DNA from: Solibacillus sp040274725 | Lineage (GTDB): Bacteria > Bacillota > Bacilli > Bacillales_A > Planococcaceae | Assembly (NCBI GenBank): GCA_040274725.1 | Contig: JBEMAQ010000004.1 | Location: forward strand, 1 to 64,000 | Length of the DNA: 64,000 nucleotides | Direction of reading: 5' to 3' | Part shown: positions 24,035 through 33,761 of the stretch, in pieces | How the letters are laid out: each line of letters starts with the position of its first letter | Position numbering within the stretch: the stretch's first letter is position 1 | Program-made: the position numbers and the translations under genes | Notes under the pieces: generated by a model | Databases searched by the model: none | What the model was told of the DNA's origin: nothing | What the model saw: the letters and a program-made list of their open reading frames with translations, nothing else

Positions 24035-26011
24035 CTAAATTAATTTTTTCATATCAACTTTCTCCATCGGCAACGCAACCGGACAGTGCATTGCCTCCTT
24101 TGCCTCATCCCATGGTACGCTATAGCCCTTTCCCTTCGCACAAAAAATACTAGAGGATGTGTAGAGCGGGTCCGCGTCTTTCCTATAGCCAATTTGCACA
24201 ATGACTTCCTCTGTGTTATGGCATACATCATAGCCATCAAACCGCAACGTTAGTGCACCTTTACCATTCGTAAAAGCCGCAAATTGCGTGCTATAGTGCA
24301 TAAATGTTGCAACTGGGGCACGGCCTGTAATCGTCACGCTTTCTTCAGTCATTGTTGGTGCATCAAATGTACCACTTGCTTGCTGGATATCGGTCATGAT
24401 GCGACCTATATGCTCAGCACTCGCCTTCATCTTAAAGCGATAATACGGCTCAAGAAGCACATTTTCTGCCTGCTCCAGTCCTTGACGTAGCGCGCGGAAT
24501 GTAGCCTCTCGGAAATCGCCGCCGTCTGTATGCTTATTGTGCGCGCGACCTGTTAGCAGTGTGACATGTAGATCTGTTACGGGGAAACCTGTTAGTAGCC
24601 CGTGATGTGCACGCTCAAATAGATGCTTCTCGATTAAGCGCTGATGCCCAACTGTTAAATCATCGGCATGACACGCATTTGAAAATGTAATCCCCAACCC
24701 GCGCTCATTTGGCGTAAGCAACAAATGCACCTCTGCATAATGCTTGAGCGGCTCAAAATGCCCATAGCCTGTCACCACTGTTTGAATCGTCTCTTTATAC
24801 AAAATTTGTGGCGTACCAAATGTTACTGCAAGCGAAAAACGTGTACGTAAAATCTCTGCTAACACTTCAAGCTGAATAACACCCATCACGTGCACCGAAA
24901 TTTCCTGGAACTGCTCATTCCAATGGACACGAAGGCTCGGCTCCTCTGCTTCAAGCTCGCGAAACATGCGCATCACTTCTTTTATATGTAATGTCCCTGT
25001 GTAATCGACCTTTGCCTGAAGTGTTGGCACCATTTGAAAATCTTTTGTCGTTGCCTCTTCGCCTATACAATCACCAATTTGTGGTGTAAGCAGTCCTTTC
25101 ACCGCAAAAATGTCTCCTGCTTCTACCCTTTGCACAGATTCAAAGCGTTGCCCATTATAAAGTCTGATTTCCGTTACTTTTTCAATGGCTTCACCAAATG
25201 TGAATTCATCACGTACTTGAAGTAAGCCACTAAGTGCCTTCATAAAAGTTAGACGCTGATTATCATGGCGTATTTTAAATACTTCCGCACGAAACGGAGC
25301 GCTCTTGTTATATTGTGTTTTTGTAAAAAGGCTAAGTTGCTCGAAAAATTCGAGTATCCCCTCGTCTTTAAGTGCAGAGCCCGCCATACAAAGAAACGCC
25401 TGCTCACCTGCAATCCGCTCAGCTAATGCTGTACGTGCTATGTCGTCTGTTAAGTGTCCGTCAAAATAAAGCTCCATCATCTTTTCATCACGCTCAGCAA
25501 GCCATTCTTTTACACCTTCAATATTTCCGTCAAATAGCACCGCATCCGACGATAATTCCTGCTGAATCGCGTACATAACCGCATCTACATTCGCACCTTC
25601 ACGGTCTGTTTTATTAAGGAAGAAAAAGGTTGGCACACCATTCGCACGTAGCAGCTGCCATACTGTTTCTGTATGTCCTTCAATCCCATCCACCGCACTG
25701 ACAATAATAATTGCTGCATCCATCACACGGATGGCACGCTCCATTTCTGGTGCAAAATCGACATGCCCTGGTGTATCAATGAGCGTATACGTGTCGCCTT
25801 TATAGACAAATCGTCCCTGCTCCGCAAAAATTGTAATCCCACGTTCACGTTCAATCGCATGATTATCTAAAAATGCATCCTGATGATCGACACGCCCGCG
25901 CGTACGGATGCTGTTCGTATGATAAAGCAATTGCTCACAAAATGTTGTTTTCCCCGCATCGACATGTGCGAGAACTCCGATTGTTTTATACAAATTGATT
26001 CCAACTTTCAT
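24035..26011 (-). CDS. Tet(M/O/P)-like ribosome protection GTPase
   Basis: A translation-factor GTPase of the tetracycline ribosomal-protection family, related to EF-G. It has 658 residues, close to Tet(M)/TetB(P). G1 is AHVDAGKTT, the switch region RGITIFAEQ follows, G3 is DTPGHVDF, and G4 is NKTDREG. C-terminal domains resemble EF-G domains III-V. Chromosomal members in bacilli can give tetracycline resistance or have no clear drug role. A leader hairpin with a U-run upstream suggests attenuation, as known for tet(M). It is convergent with the pentapeptide-repeat gene. Confidence 0.88.
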   Translation of the reverse strand: MKVGINLYKTIGVLAHVDAGKTTFCEQLLYHTNSIRTRGRVDHQDAFLDNHAIERERGITIFAEQGRFVYKGDTYTLIDTPGHVDFAPEMERAIRVMDAAIIIVSAVDGIEGHTETVWQLLRANGVPTFFFLNKTDREGANVDAVMYAIQQELSSDAVLFDGNIEGVKEWLAERDEKMMELYFDGHLTDDIARTALAERIAGEQAFLCMAGSALKDEGILEFFEQLSLFTKTQYNKSAPFRAEVFKIRHDNQRLTFMKALSGLLQVRDEFTFGEAIEKVTEIRLYNGQRFESVQRVEAGDIFAVKGLLTPQIGDCIGEEATTKDFQMVPTLQAKVDYTGTLHIKEVMRMFRELEAEEPSLRVHWNEQFQEISVHVMGVIQLEVLAEILRTRFSLAVTFGTPQILYKETIQTVVTGYGHFEPLKHYAEVHLLLTPNERGLGITFSNACHADDLTVGHQRLIEKHLFERAHHGLLTGFPVTDLHVTLLTGRAHNKHTDGGDFREATFRALRQGLEQAENVLLEPYYRFKMKASAEHIGRIMTDIQQASGTFDAPTMTEESVTITGRAPVATFMHYSTQFAAFTNGKGALTLRFDGYDVCHNTEEVIVQIGYRKDADPLYTSSSIFCAKGKGYSVPWDEAKEAMHCPVALPMEKVDMKKLI

Positions 26012-26094
26012 TATCTCTTTCTATATACCAAAAAGCGCTCGTAATTAATATTTACCCAAGAAAAATAAAGTTCTTTCCTTGTATGCACAACAAA

Positions 26095-26126
26095 AATACC
26101 AAGATGTAACACTTCACCTTGGTATT
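26095..26126 (-). terminator. Leader hairpin upstream of the Tet-like gene, candidate attenuator
   Basis: On the minus strand AATACCAAG pairs with CTTGGTATT and is followed by TTTTG, about 85 bases before the GTPase start codon. A second hairpin, GTCAGC/GCTGAC, lies further upstream at 26163-26182. A terminator inside the 5' leader is the arrangement of attenuated tet genes. The regulation itself is inferred. Confidence 0.6.
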
Positions 26127-26319
26127 AGTATAGTAGATTATGCCTTTTTCAACCACTACACCGTCAGCCTCATCGTGCTGACTTTTTCCTCGGTTTGTAA
26201 ATGATGCTGCACGCATCGTTACATTAAAACGCAAGTATGGATTAAAACACTAATTGCTTATCCTTCACCTCGTAGTATGTTAGAATAATAGTTATTCTAT
26301 TTTAAAGGTTGGAGCAACG

Positions 26320-26850
26320 ATGATACTTCCATATGAAAAGAAATATGCCGCACAAATTGCGACACTGTTAAATAATTTTCTACCTTTTGAGCCCGAAACA
26401 GTAGACACTGTTCACAATGCTGGTGGACTTCGTTTTTTATACGTCAATGAAGCTGATGAGGTAATTGGCTATATTGCAGGGCATAAAATAAAGGATTATG
26501 AAGCAAATTTCCCTTATTTTAAGAGAGAGCTTAATGCGCTAAAGCTACTCGTTACAAAAGATACGACGTATTATACAAGTCACTTCGTCGTCCACCCAAA
26601 TGCACGTAGACAAGGGATTGGCACACAGCTCGTTGATATGTATACAAGCGCCGCTTCTCGCATTGCCAAAACGATTGTTACCGTCGGCTGGGTACAATCT
26701 GATACAAATAATTGGGCAGCGGAGCATCAATTTAAAAAAGCCGGTTTTGAACCGTTCGTTTATATGCCACGCTATTTCGAACCGTATAGCGTCGATTGTC
26801 CGAGCTGCGGTGGACTTTGCCACTGTGATGCACATATTTTCATTAAATAA
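26320..26850 (+). CDS. GNAT acetyltransferase with cysteine-rich C-terminus
   Basis: 176 residues. The GNAT core includes HFVVHPNARRQGIGTQLVDMY, with the acetyl-CoA-binding R/Q-x-x-G-x-G/A loop near residues 97-103. The last 20 residues contain a compact Cys/His cluster (CPSCGGLCHCDAH) that is not part of the usual fold and could bind a metal. GGAG lies 5 bases before the start. Monocistronic, with a strong terminator after it. The substrate is unknown. Confidence 0.83.
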   Translation: MILPYEKKYAAQIATLLNNFLPFEPETVDTVHNAGGLRFLYVNEADEVIGYIAGHKIKDYEANFPYFKRELNALKLLVTKDTTYYTSHFVVHPNARRQGIGTQLVDMYTSAASRIAKTIVTVGWVQSDTNNWAAEHQFKKAGFEPFVYMPRYFEPYSVDCPSCGGLCHCDAHIFIK

Positions 26851-26851
26851 G

Positions 26852-26887
26852 ACGTCTAAAGGGGTATTCTCCTTTAGACGTTTTTTT
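26852..26887 (+). terminator. Terminator of the GNAT gene
   Basis: A perfect 11-bp stem ACGTCTAAAGG/CCTTTAGACGT with an 8-base loop and T7. Confidence 0.92.
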
Positions 26888-27028
26888 GGCGTAATCCAAT
26901 CTTTCTTTCACCTTGTACTACTGAAATGGACAACTCCCCCCTTTAAAAACACAAAAACAACATTTGTCCTATTTTAGATAAATTCCATTATATAAAAACA
27001 CATTAATGAAGAAAAATATTCCCCAAAA

Positions 27029-27435
27029 TTCCAAACGGATTCAACCATTCCTGTACAAGTTGTCTCAAGTGGCCCCGATACGGACTTTGAGTCGATCAAA
27101 GATAGCTATATTCGCATGATTTTAAGTGCGAAAAAGTATGTTTACATTGAATCGCCGTATTTTGTGCCGGACGAGGCTTTTTGCACGCGAAAATGATGGT
27201 TGTTGATGATGAACTTGTCACAATCGGCACAACGAATATCGATGTCCGCAGCTTTAGCTTAAACTTTGAAATTAATGCGATTATTTTCGATGAAGACTTT
27301 GCGATTCAGTGCCGACAAGCATTTGAAAAAGACCAGCAGGAAAGCTTTGAAATGACACCTGAGCGCTACGCCGCGCGCCCGCTTTGGACGAAGGTGCGCG
27401 AGGCCGTGTCGAAGCTGTTGTCACCAATATTGTAA
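27029..27435 (+). pseudogene. Cardiolipin synthase remnant (phospholipase D family)
   Basis: Only the middle and the end of a cardiolipin synthase survive. The frame from 27029 encodes PVQVVSSGPDTDFESIKDSY and YVYIESPYFVPDEA. Then the sequence jumps, out of frame, to HAKMMVVDDELVTIGTTNID (the second HKD motif region) and the normal C-terminus ending at 27435. The N-terminal membrane anchor, the first HKD motif and a block between the two retained parts are missing. At least one large 5' deletion and one internal deletion with frameshift are needed to explain it. Not functional. Confidence 0.85.
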
Positions 27436-27950
27436 AAGCTGGGGGCTGTTCGATAAATCTCTTTTCTAAGACAAGGCATCCATAATAATCAAACACTACA
27501 CAACTCTCATTAAAATTTTTTATCTAACCAATTAAAAGCCATTCTATAATAGAATTATTTTCATAAATAATTATATTAGAAACAGTATTAAATATATATT
27601 TTTCTCTTTAAAACATCATTTTTCTCAGTTGTACCAACATACAGTCTAACTAAAAACTATCACTCTATTCTTTTCTAAAATAACAAATGATAGTTTTAAC
27701 CTATCATTTCTATAGAAATTATCACTTAGATTTATACTTCCAATCACTTTATAATAGGCAGTGGAAGTGCTTACAATTATGTATATACGAGTTATTTTTT
27801 ACATTTAACAGAAATTACACGAAAATTATTTTCTCGTGTAAAGCTGAAAAAAACGTACTTTTAATAGCTATAGCAAATTGTTCGCAATATTCACAGGGGT
27901 GTATGTAAACTAGTCGTGATTGTCTACAGTCACAAATGGAGGGAGAATAA
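27436..27950. other. Long AT-rich intergenic region upstream of the CoA-transferase
   Basis: About 515 bases with no credible gene. It is very AT-rich, and an AGGGAG ribosome binding site for the next gene lies at its end. No riboswitch or strong promoter is evident by eye. Confidence 0.5.
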
Positions 27951-27953
27951 ACA

Positions 27954-29462
27954 ATGACAATTTCGGTACATGAAAAAAAAATTCGTCACGAAGCGTTAAA
28001 GGATAAAGTCGTTTCTGCACAGGAGGCTGCTTCTTGGATTAAGGACGGGATGGTTGTCGGGATGAGTGGCTTCACTCGTGCTGGTGACGCGAAGGTTGTT
28101 CCGTTAGCACTTGTTGAAAAGGCAAAAACTGAGGACTTCAAAATTGACGTATTTACAGGGGCATCACTTGGCCCTGAGGTAGACCAATACATGGCAGAAG
28201 CAGGTATTATCCGCAAGCGTGGACCATACCAAGGCGACCCTGCAATCCGTAACTTAATCAACAAAGGTGAAGTATTGTATGCAGATGCCCACCTTTCACA
28301 TAATGCGGAGTTAATCCGCCAAGGTATTATCGGTCCGATTGATGTAGCGATTATCGAGGCAACTGCGATTACAGAAGATGGCCAAATCATCCCAACAACA
28401 TCTGTCGGGAACTCACCAATTATCGCGACATTCGCGAAAGAAATTATTATCGAATTAAATGTGAAGCAACCGGATGCATTAGAGGGTCTTCACGATATTT
28501 ATATTCCTGAAGCACAAGGCGAGCGTAGCCCGATTCCGCTACTAAAAGCAACAGACCGCATTGGTACAAAGGGGATTCCTGTCGATGTATCAAAAATTAA
28601 AGGCATCGTGCTGTCTGAAATTACAGATGCACCATCACTAATTGTGCAGCCCGACGAAGAAACAGCGCAAATTGCGGAGCACTTACTAAATTTCTTCCGC
28701 GACGAGATTAAAGCAGGTCGCTTAACAAATGAATTAGCACCATTGCAATCAGGTGTTGGTTCAGTAGCAAATGCTGTACTAAACGGCTTCTTAAATTCAG
28801 AGTTTGAAAACTTACAAATCTTCTCTGAAGTATTACAGGATGCAGTATTTGAATTAATTGATGGCGGGAAAGTAAACTTTGCTTCTGCGACATCCATCAC
28901 ACTAAGTGAAGAATGTGGCAAGCGCGTGTACGGGAACTTAGAAAAGTACCGTGACAAGCTTGTACTACGTCCACAAGAAATTTCAAACCACCCAGAAGTA
29001 ATCCGTCGTTTAGGATTAATTTCGATCAATACAGCACTAGAAGTAGATATTTACGGAAACGTAAACTCTACACACGTTTCAGGTACAAAAATGATGAACG
29101 GTCTTGGCGGTTCTGGTGACTTCGCACGTAACGCACGTATGGGTATTTTCGTAACGAAATCATACGCAAAAGGCGGCGCGATTTCATCCATCGTACCAAT
29201 GGTGTCACATCATGACCATACAGAGCATGACGTGGATGTAATCGCAACAGAAATCGGTGTCGCAGACTTACGCGGCCTCGCACCAAAAGAGCGCGTAGAA
29301 CGCATTATCGAAAACTGTACACACCCAGATTTCCGTGATCAATTACGCGACTACTACAACCGCGCTGTTGAAGCGACAGGTGGTGCGCAAACACCACATC
29401 TTTTAGATGAAGCACTTAGCTGGCATGTACGTTTAGCAGAAACGAAATCAATGAAAAAGTAA
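27954..29462 (+). CDS. Acetyl-CoA hydrolase/transferase, probable succinate:acetate CoA-transferase
   Basis: Class-I CoA-transferase (502 residues) of the Cat1/AarC type, which moves CoA between succinyl-CoA and acetate (or a related pair). Visible are the N-terminal MSGFTRAGDAKVVP segment with the first CoA-loop, a central LQSGVGSVANAV glycine loop, and FEGxxD-like and SEVLQD regions around the expected catalytic glutamate. GGLGGSGDFARNAR near the C-terminus is conserved in this subfamily. A strong GGAGGGAG lies upstream. Monocistronic between a long AT-rich leader and a terminator. It would link acetate handling to the TCA cycle. Confidence 0.9.
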   Translation: MTISVHEKKIRHEALKDKVVSAQEAASWIKDGMVVGMSGFTRAGDAKVVPLALVEKAKTEDFKIDVFTGASLGPEVDQYMAEAGIIRKRGPYQGDPAIRNLINKGEVLYADAHLSHNAELIRQGIIGPIDVAIIEATAITEDGQIIPTTSVGNSPIIATFAKEIIIELNVKQPDALEGLHDIYIPEAQGERSPIPLLKATDRIGTKGIPVDVSKIKGIVLSEITDAPSLIVQPDEETAQIAEHLLNFFRDEIKAGRLTNELAPLQSGVGSVANAVLNGFLNSEFENLQIFSEVLQDAVFELIDGGKVNFASATSITLSEECGKRVYGNLEKYRDKLVLRPQEISNHPEVIRRLGLISINTALEVDIYGNVNSTHVSGTKMMNGLGGSGDFARNARMGIFVTKSYAKGGAISSIVPMVSHHDHTEHDVDVIATEIGVADLRGLAPKERVERIIENCTHPDFRDQLRDYYNRAVEATGGAQTPHLLDEALSWHVRLAETKSMKK

Positions 29463-29493
29463 TCTACTCATCCTTGGTGGTGATTTGATTAAT

Positions 29494-29538
29494 AAGCGGG
29501 TAACCTATCGCACTAGGAATGCGATAGGTTACCCGCTT
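29494..29538. terminator. Strong bidirectional terminator
   Basis: A perfect 19-bp stem starting AAGCGGGTAACC with a 7-base loop, between the convergent CoA-transferase and LysR genes. Confidence 0.93.
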
Positions 29539-29542
29539 TTCT

Positions 29543-30475
29543 TTATAATTTTGCAAGTTCCGCCTTCCCTTCTGGTGATACGTGCACGCTATGACGGATA
29601 AGCGCCTTCTGTAAAATCGCTATAAATGCCCTGGCTACCTGTGGCATATAAGCCTCCTTCTGAAAAATAAGCACCGTCTCACGCTTCAATTGCCCAGATG
29701 CAATCGGCTTGGCGACAATTTGTGGTGTTTTATGTAACTGATAAAGTGTGCGCGCAACAATCGTTCCCCCTAGCTGCTTTTCAACAAACTCAAAAATGAC
29801 TGGAATGCTTGCTGTTTCAAATGCAGGCTGAAACATTAGATGTTCCTGCTTCAGTGCTTGGTCAATGAGCTTACGACAAAGATGCTGCGTCGGAAACAGT
29901 ACAAGCTTCTCCTGTATCAAATCCTGTAGTTCAATTGCCTCACGCGTAGCGAGTGTATGTTCTTTATGAACGACGAAATAAAGGGGCTCTGAAAAAAGCG
30001 ACACTTCACAAAACTGCCCATCATGCGCTACAAGCTGTGAAAATGAAAAACCGAGGTCAATTTTATTTTCCTTAAGTAATGTATACACATCATCTGTAGA
30101 AATGACCGACACCTGCACAGCCGGATATTCCTGCATAAAATCGAGTAACACCTTGGAAATAAAGTTCGTCAGCTCACCCGGCGTTGCCCCGATACGCAGT
30201 ATGCCCTTTTGCAGCGTGCTCAGTTCCTGTAGCTGATGCTTTGTATTTTGAATCGTTTGAAAAATCGTTAATGATTGCGTATAAAGGAGCTGCCCTGCCA
30301 CGGTAAGCGAGATTTTTTTGCCGATGCGGTTAAACAGCAGCACGCCCACTTCCTCCTCTAAAATTTTAATTTGCTGGCTTAGTGTTGGCTGCGCGATATG
30401 TAATTTTTCTGCGGCACGTGTAAAATGTAATTCTTCGCACAGCATCATAAAATATTCTAGTTGACGTAATTCCAT
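29543..30475 (-). CDS. LysR-family transcriptional regulator
   Basis: 310 residues with the typical N-terminal winged helix (MELRQLEYFMMLCEELHFTRAAEKLHIAQPTLSQQI pattern, residues 1-60) and a C-terminal periplasmic-binding-like effector domain (about 90-295). It resembles CynR/YwqM-like activators. The gene is convergent with the CoA-transferase and has no divergent partner within 100 bases, so its target is not evident. Effector unknown. Confidence 0.9.
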   Translation of the reverse strand: MELRQLEYFMMLCEELHFTRAAEKLHIAQPTLSQQIKILEEEVGVLLFNRIGKKISLTVAGQLLYTQSLTIFQTIQNTKHQLQELSTLQKGILRIGATPGELTNFISKVLLDFMQEYPAVQVSVISTDDVYTLLKENKIDLGFSFSQLVAHDGQFCEVSLFSEPLYFVVHKEHTLATREAIELQDLIQEKLVLFPTQHLCRKLIDQALKQEHLMFQPAFETASIPVIFEFVEKQLGGTIVARTLYQLHKTPQIVAKPIASGQLKRETVLIFQKEAYMPQVARAFIAILQKALIRHSVHVSPEGKAELAKL

Positions 30476-30586
30476 GTCATCACCTCATTTTTAACGTGAT
30501 TTCATTATATAATCAAATACCTTATTATTCCAACAACCTTTAGATATTCATAAAAGCCGACCTCAGTAATAGAAGCCGGCTCATGA

Positions 30587-31486
30587 TTATTGTTTTGCTT
30601 CAACAGAAACAGATTCGCTCTGTAATATAGGTGCATTTTTCCCGAAAAATACCGCACCTACGACAATCGCTGCTACCGCTATTGTTAACGGCGAGACTGA
30701 CTCGCCTAAAAAGAGGCTTGCAAAGACAATCATTAAAAACGGCTGTAAATATTGTAGTTGACTGACGCGTGCAATACCACCAAGCGCCATCCCCCCGTAC
30801 CACGCGACATACGCTAAAAACTGACTGACTACCGATAAATACAGTAAGCTAATCCACGCCGTCATTGGTGCATTCAGCATTGCCATGGATAATTCCAGAC
30901 TAACTGGTACAACAAAAAACGGTGCGCCGAGAACAATTGCCCAAGCTATTACTTGCCAGCTGCCCATCTCCTTTGATAAATTCCCTCCTTCTGCGTAGCT
31001 AAGGCCGAGTATGAGTACAGCCGCGATTAGTGCTAAATCAGCTAAGTAAAAGCCACCGATACCGAGGCTCAACGCATATAGTATAACGGCTCCACTACCG
31101 ATAAAGCTCGCGAGCCAAAATGTGCGTGATGGTCGCTCACCAGCTCGAACTATCGCAATCCCTGCTGTTGCAAGTGGCAGTAGTGCAAGTACAACCGCAC
31201 CGTGCGATACAGGAAGTCGTTCCATCGCCCAAGATGTAAGTAGTGGAAAGCCAAGCACTGCACCGACCGCTACAATAATCAAGCTTTTTAACTGCTTTCG
31301 TGTCGGCAGCTTTTCCCTCCGCACTACAAAAATAATCGCCACAATGATCGCCACAATGACTGTCCGACCAAGCCCAGTAACTGTCGGACCAAAATATGCA
31401 ACCGCCACGCTTGTTGACGGGAGCGTTAAGCTAAAGCACATCACCCCTACTAGCCCTAATAATAATCCAATATTCTCTTTCTTCAT
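30587..31486 (-). CDS. EamA/DMT-family membrane transporter
   Basis: 299 residues with ten predicted membrane segments in two EamA repeats (about 1-140 and 150-290); the second ends near FLGESVSPLT, the usual signature. Such carriers export or import metabolites such as amino acids. I start it at the ATG at 31486, 6 bases after GGAGGAG. It is divergent from a MocR-type regulator, a common pairing in which the regulator controls the transporter. Substrate unknown. Confidence 0.85.
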   Translation of the reverse strand: MKKENIGLLLGLVGVMCFSLTLPSTSVAVAYFGPTVTGLGRTVIVAIIVAIIFVVRREKLPTRKQLKSLIIVAVGAVLGFPLLTSWAMERLPVSHGAVVLALLPLATAGIAIVRAGERPSRTFWLASFIGSGAVILYALSLGIGGFYLADLALIAAVLILGLSYAEGGNLSKEMGSWQVIAWAIVLGAPFFVVPVSLELSMAMLNAPMTAWISLLYLSVVSQFLAYVAWYGGMALGGIARVSQLQYLQPFLMIVFASLFLGESVSPLTIAVAAIVVGAVFFGKNAPILQSESVSVEAKQ

Positions 31487-31596
31487 CAATATCTCCTCCA
31501 ACCTTTTTTGTTATAATGCAACCATAACCGAGGACGATAGTTATTGAATATGACTATTTTACATGCCTGTATGGGTACAGAATGGGAGGTTATTAG

Positions 31597-32946
31597 ATGA
31601 AAGCAAAGTACGAAGAGATTATGGACTGGATAAAACAGCAGCTACATCACGGTGAGCTATACGCGGGTAACAAGCTCCCCTCTATTCGTCAGCTCGCACT
31701 CACATTTAACTGTAGTAAAAATACAGTGCTCAAGGCATATGATGAGCTTGAAAAGGAACATATCATTTATGCAAAGTCAAAAAGTGGTCACTATATTGTG
31801 TCGCATGTTAAACAAACACCCGCTCCATCCGAAACAATCGACTTTTTATCAGCAGGACCAGCGAAGGACCTCATTCCTTATACGGAGTTTCAGCATTGCT
31901 TAAATAAAGCAATTGATACATATAAAGAGGAATTATTTGAATACGGCGACCCGCAAGGCTTAGTTTCACTCCGACAAGAAATTGTGCAGCAGCTTCAGTC
32001 ATTGCAAGTATTTACGACCACTGAGCGCGTCGTGATTACATCCGGCTCACAACAAGCTTTACACTTGCTTGCGACACTTCCCTTTCCGAATAACAAACAG
32101 ACGATTTTAATCGAGCAACCGACGTACTTTGGTATGATTAATGCCATACAGCTTAGTGGTGCAAGCGTCATGGGCATTCCAGTTACAATGGACGGTGTCG
32201 ATTTACAACAGCTAGAAACGATTTTTCAACAGCAGACAATTAAATTTTTCTACGTCATTCCCCGCTTTCATAATCCGCTTGGTCACTCGTATACAAATGC
32301 GGAGAAAAAGAAAATCGTCGAGCTCGCCAATCAATATGATGTGTATATCGTCGAGGATGATTTTTTAGGGGCGCTGGATACGAATAATAAGGCCGATTCT
32401 ATTTTCAGCTATGACCCGTCAGGCAGAGTCATTTATATTCAAAGCTACTCAAAAACCTTTTTACCAGGTATGCGCATCGCAAGTGTTGTATTGCCACAAT
32501 GCCTAATCGAATCATTTTTGCGCTATAAAATAAGTGCTGATTTTACGAGTCCTATTTTATCTCAAGGAGCGCTTGAGTTGTATTTAAAAAGCGGCTTATA
32601 CAGTACGCACTTGGCTAAAATTCAACACATCTATGCGCATAAAATGGCTATTTTACAAGAAAGCTGTGCTCGGCTTTTGCCAAAAAGTGTCCGTTATACA
32701 ACGCCTACTTCCGGCTTTTATTTAACGCTTTACTTACCAAAAGAAGTATCAGCGAAGCGGCTCACGGAAGAACTGGCAAAAAGGCATATCATTGTCGACC
32801 ATTGTGACCGGATGTTTTTGCATGGCCACAATAGCGACAAGTTAATTCGGCTATGCATTTCACAGCTAGAGGAGCAGCAAATTGTGGATGGTGTGAAGGG
32901 CATTAGTGAAGCGATTACACGGCTAGTTGTGCGATGTAGCTATTAA
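31597..32946 (+). CDS. MocR/PdxR-type GntR regulator with aminotransferase domain
   Basis: 449 residues: a GntR winged helix (about 1-70, YAGNKLPSIRQLALTFNCSKNTV) joined by a linker to a fold-type I aminotransferase-like domain (about 85-440). The PLP-lysine region reads YIQSYSKTFLPGMRIA, with the lysine in the usual place. It therefore probably binds PLP and senses an amine, amino acid or vitamin B6. It is divergent from the EamA transporter over 110 bases that contain short dyads (ATAAC/GTTAT). Likely controls that transporter. Confidence 0.9.
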   Translation: MKAKYEEIMDWIKQQLHHGELYAGNKLPSIRQLALTFNCSKNTVLKAYDELEKEHIIYAKSKSGHYIVSHVKQTPAPSETIDFLSAGPAKDLIPYTEFQHCLNKAIDTYKEELFEYGDPQGLVSLRQEIVQQLQSLQVFTTTERVVITSGSQQALHLLATLPFPNNKQTILIEQPTYFGMINAIQLSGASVMGIPVTMDGVDLQQLETIFQQQTIKFFYVIPRFHNPLGHSYTNAEKKKIVELANQYDVYIVEDDFLGALDTNNKADSIFSYDPSGRVIYIQSYSKTFLPGMRIASVVLPQCLIESFLRYKISADFTSPILSQGALELYLKSGLYSTHLAKIQHIYAHKMAILQESCARLLPKSVRYTTPTSGFYLTLYLPKEVSAKRLTEELAKRHIIVDHCDRMFLHGHNSDKLIRLCISQLEEQQIVDGVKGISEAITRLVVRCSY

Positions 32947-32990
32947 AGATACGAGACGTGACACAAAAGTTACTTTTGCGTCACGCCTCA

Positions 32991-33438
32991 CTAGTTTACT
33001 ATAGTTTCAATCTGCCGAACTATAGCCGCTAATTCCGTATGACCGTAATAGCGTACAAACATGACGTCCCTACCACTTGCGACAACAAGCTCTTTTTCCC
33101 CTTCTGATTCGCGCACTAACAATAAATCAAACCGCTCATGTGTGACCGCCTCAAACGGATGTGATTTATCATACGTATACCACTCGGCTAAATCTCTTGT
33201 AAGTGGCTGTGCGAGCGCTGACCAAAAGACTTTATAATAAAAAGTCGAGTCGTTCATCGGATAATGCCTTTTTTGACACCTCAATCCGGTACTTCACCAC
33301 CTCTTTTGGCGCCTCTTCAAAATGCGTAAATAGCAGTCCCACTTTCTTCAAGTGCCATCCTTGCTCGGCCATATGCATATACCAGCTTTCATGACCCGCA
33401 AGATTCCAGTAATCATTTGGACGTAGCTTAATCATCAC
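32991..33438 (-). pseudogene. DUF2812-type protein, frameshifted
   Basis: The frame from 33438 encodes the N-terminal part (WYMHMAEQGWHLKKVGLLF and VVKYRIEVSKKAL, typical of DUF2812) but stops after RLDFLL. Another frame continues with YYKVFWSALAQPL to the C-terminus at 32991. Removing one T from the T5 run near 33233-33238 joins them exactly (DFYYKVFW), so a single-base insertion explains the break. The start codon overlaps the PadR stop codon. PadR-DUF2812 pairs are common; DUF2812 proteins are usually membrane-associated partners. It may be a sequencing error or a phase-variable tract instead of true decay. Confidence 0.7.
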
Positions 33439-33746
33439 AATCCCTCCTCTAGTATGCTGCTATCCATCAGCATTTCCTGTAATCGGCGGTGCTCTATGCG
33501 TAGCGCCTGCTCCCCGGCTTCTGTAATCGCGTACGTTTTACGTCGCCCGTCATCACTAGCAAGTGTGATGAGTCCGTCTTTTTGCATGCGTGCCAAAACA
33601 CCGTACAATGTGCCCGGCCCCATTTGCAGACGACCACGCGACACGTCAGAAATAGACTGCATTAATTGATAGCCATGATTTGGGCGCATCAGTGTCAGCA
33701 ATACATAATACATCGCTTCTGTCATCGGTCCACCACTATACGACAT
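33435..33746 (-). CDS. PadR-family transcriptional regulator
   Basis: 103 residues, a compact winged helix with the PadR pattern (AMYYVLLTLMRPNHGYQLMQ, then MGPGTLYGVLARMQKDGLI and YAITEAGEQAL) and one C-terminal dimerisation helix. I use the ATG at 33746 with GAGGTG 6 bases upstream; a longer frame upstream is not supported. It overlaps the DUF2812 gene, so the two are co-transcribed. A long perfect-looking dyad lies just upstream and probably serves autorepression. Confidence 0.88.
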   Translation of the reverse strand: MSYSGGPMTEAMYYVLLTLMRPNHGYQLMQSISDVSRGRLQMGPGTLYGVLARMQKDGLITLASDDGRRKTYAITEAGEQALRIEHRRLQEMLMDSSILEEGL

Positions 33747-33761
33747 GTTCTTCACCTCTTT

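Noticed and set aside
26052..26234. 60-codon minus-strand open frame upstream of the Tet-like gene, as a leader peptide
   Set aside because: It begins with TTG, has no ribosome binding site and reads through both hairpins; composition is not protein-like.
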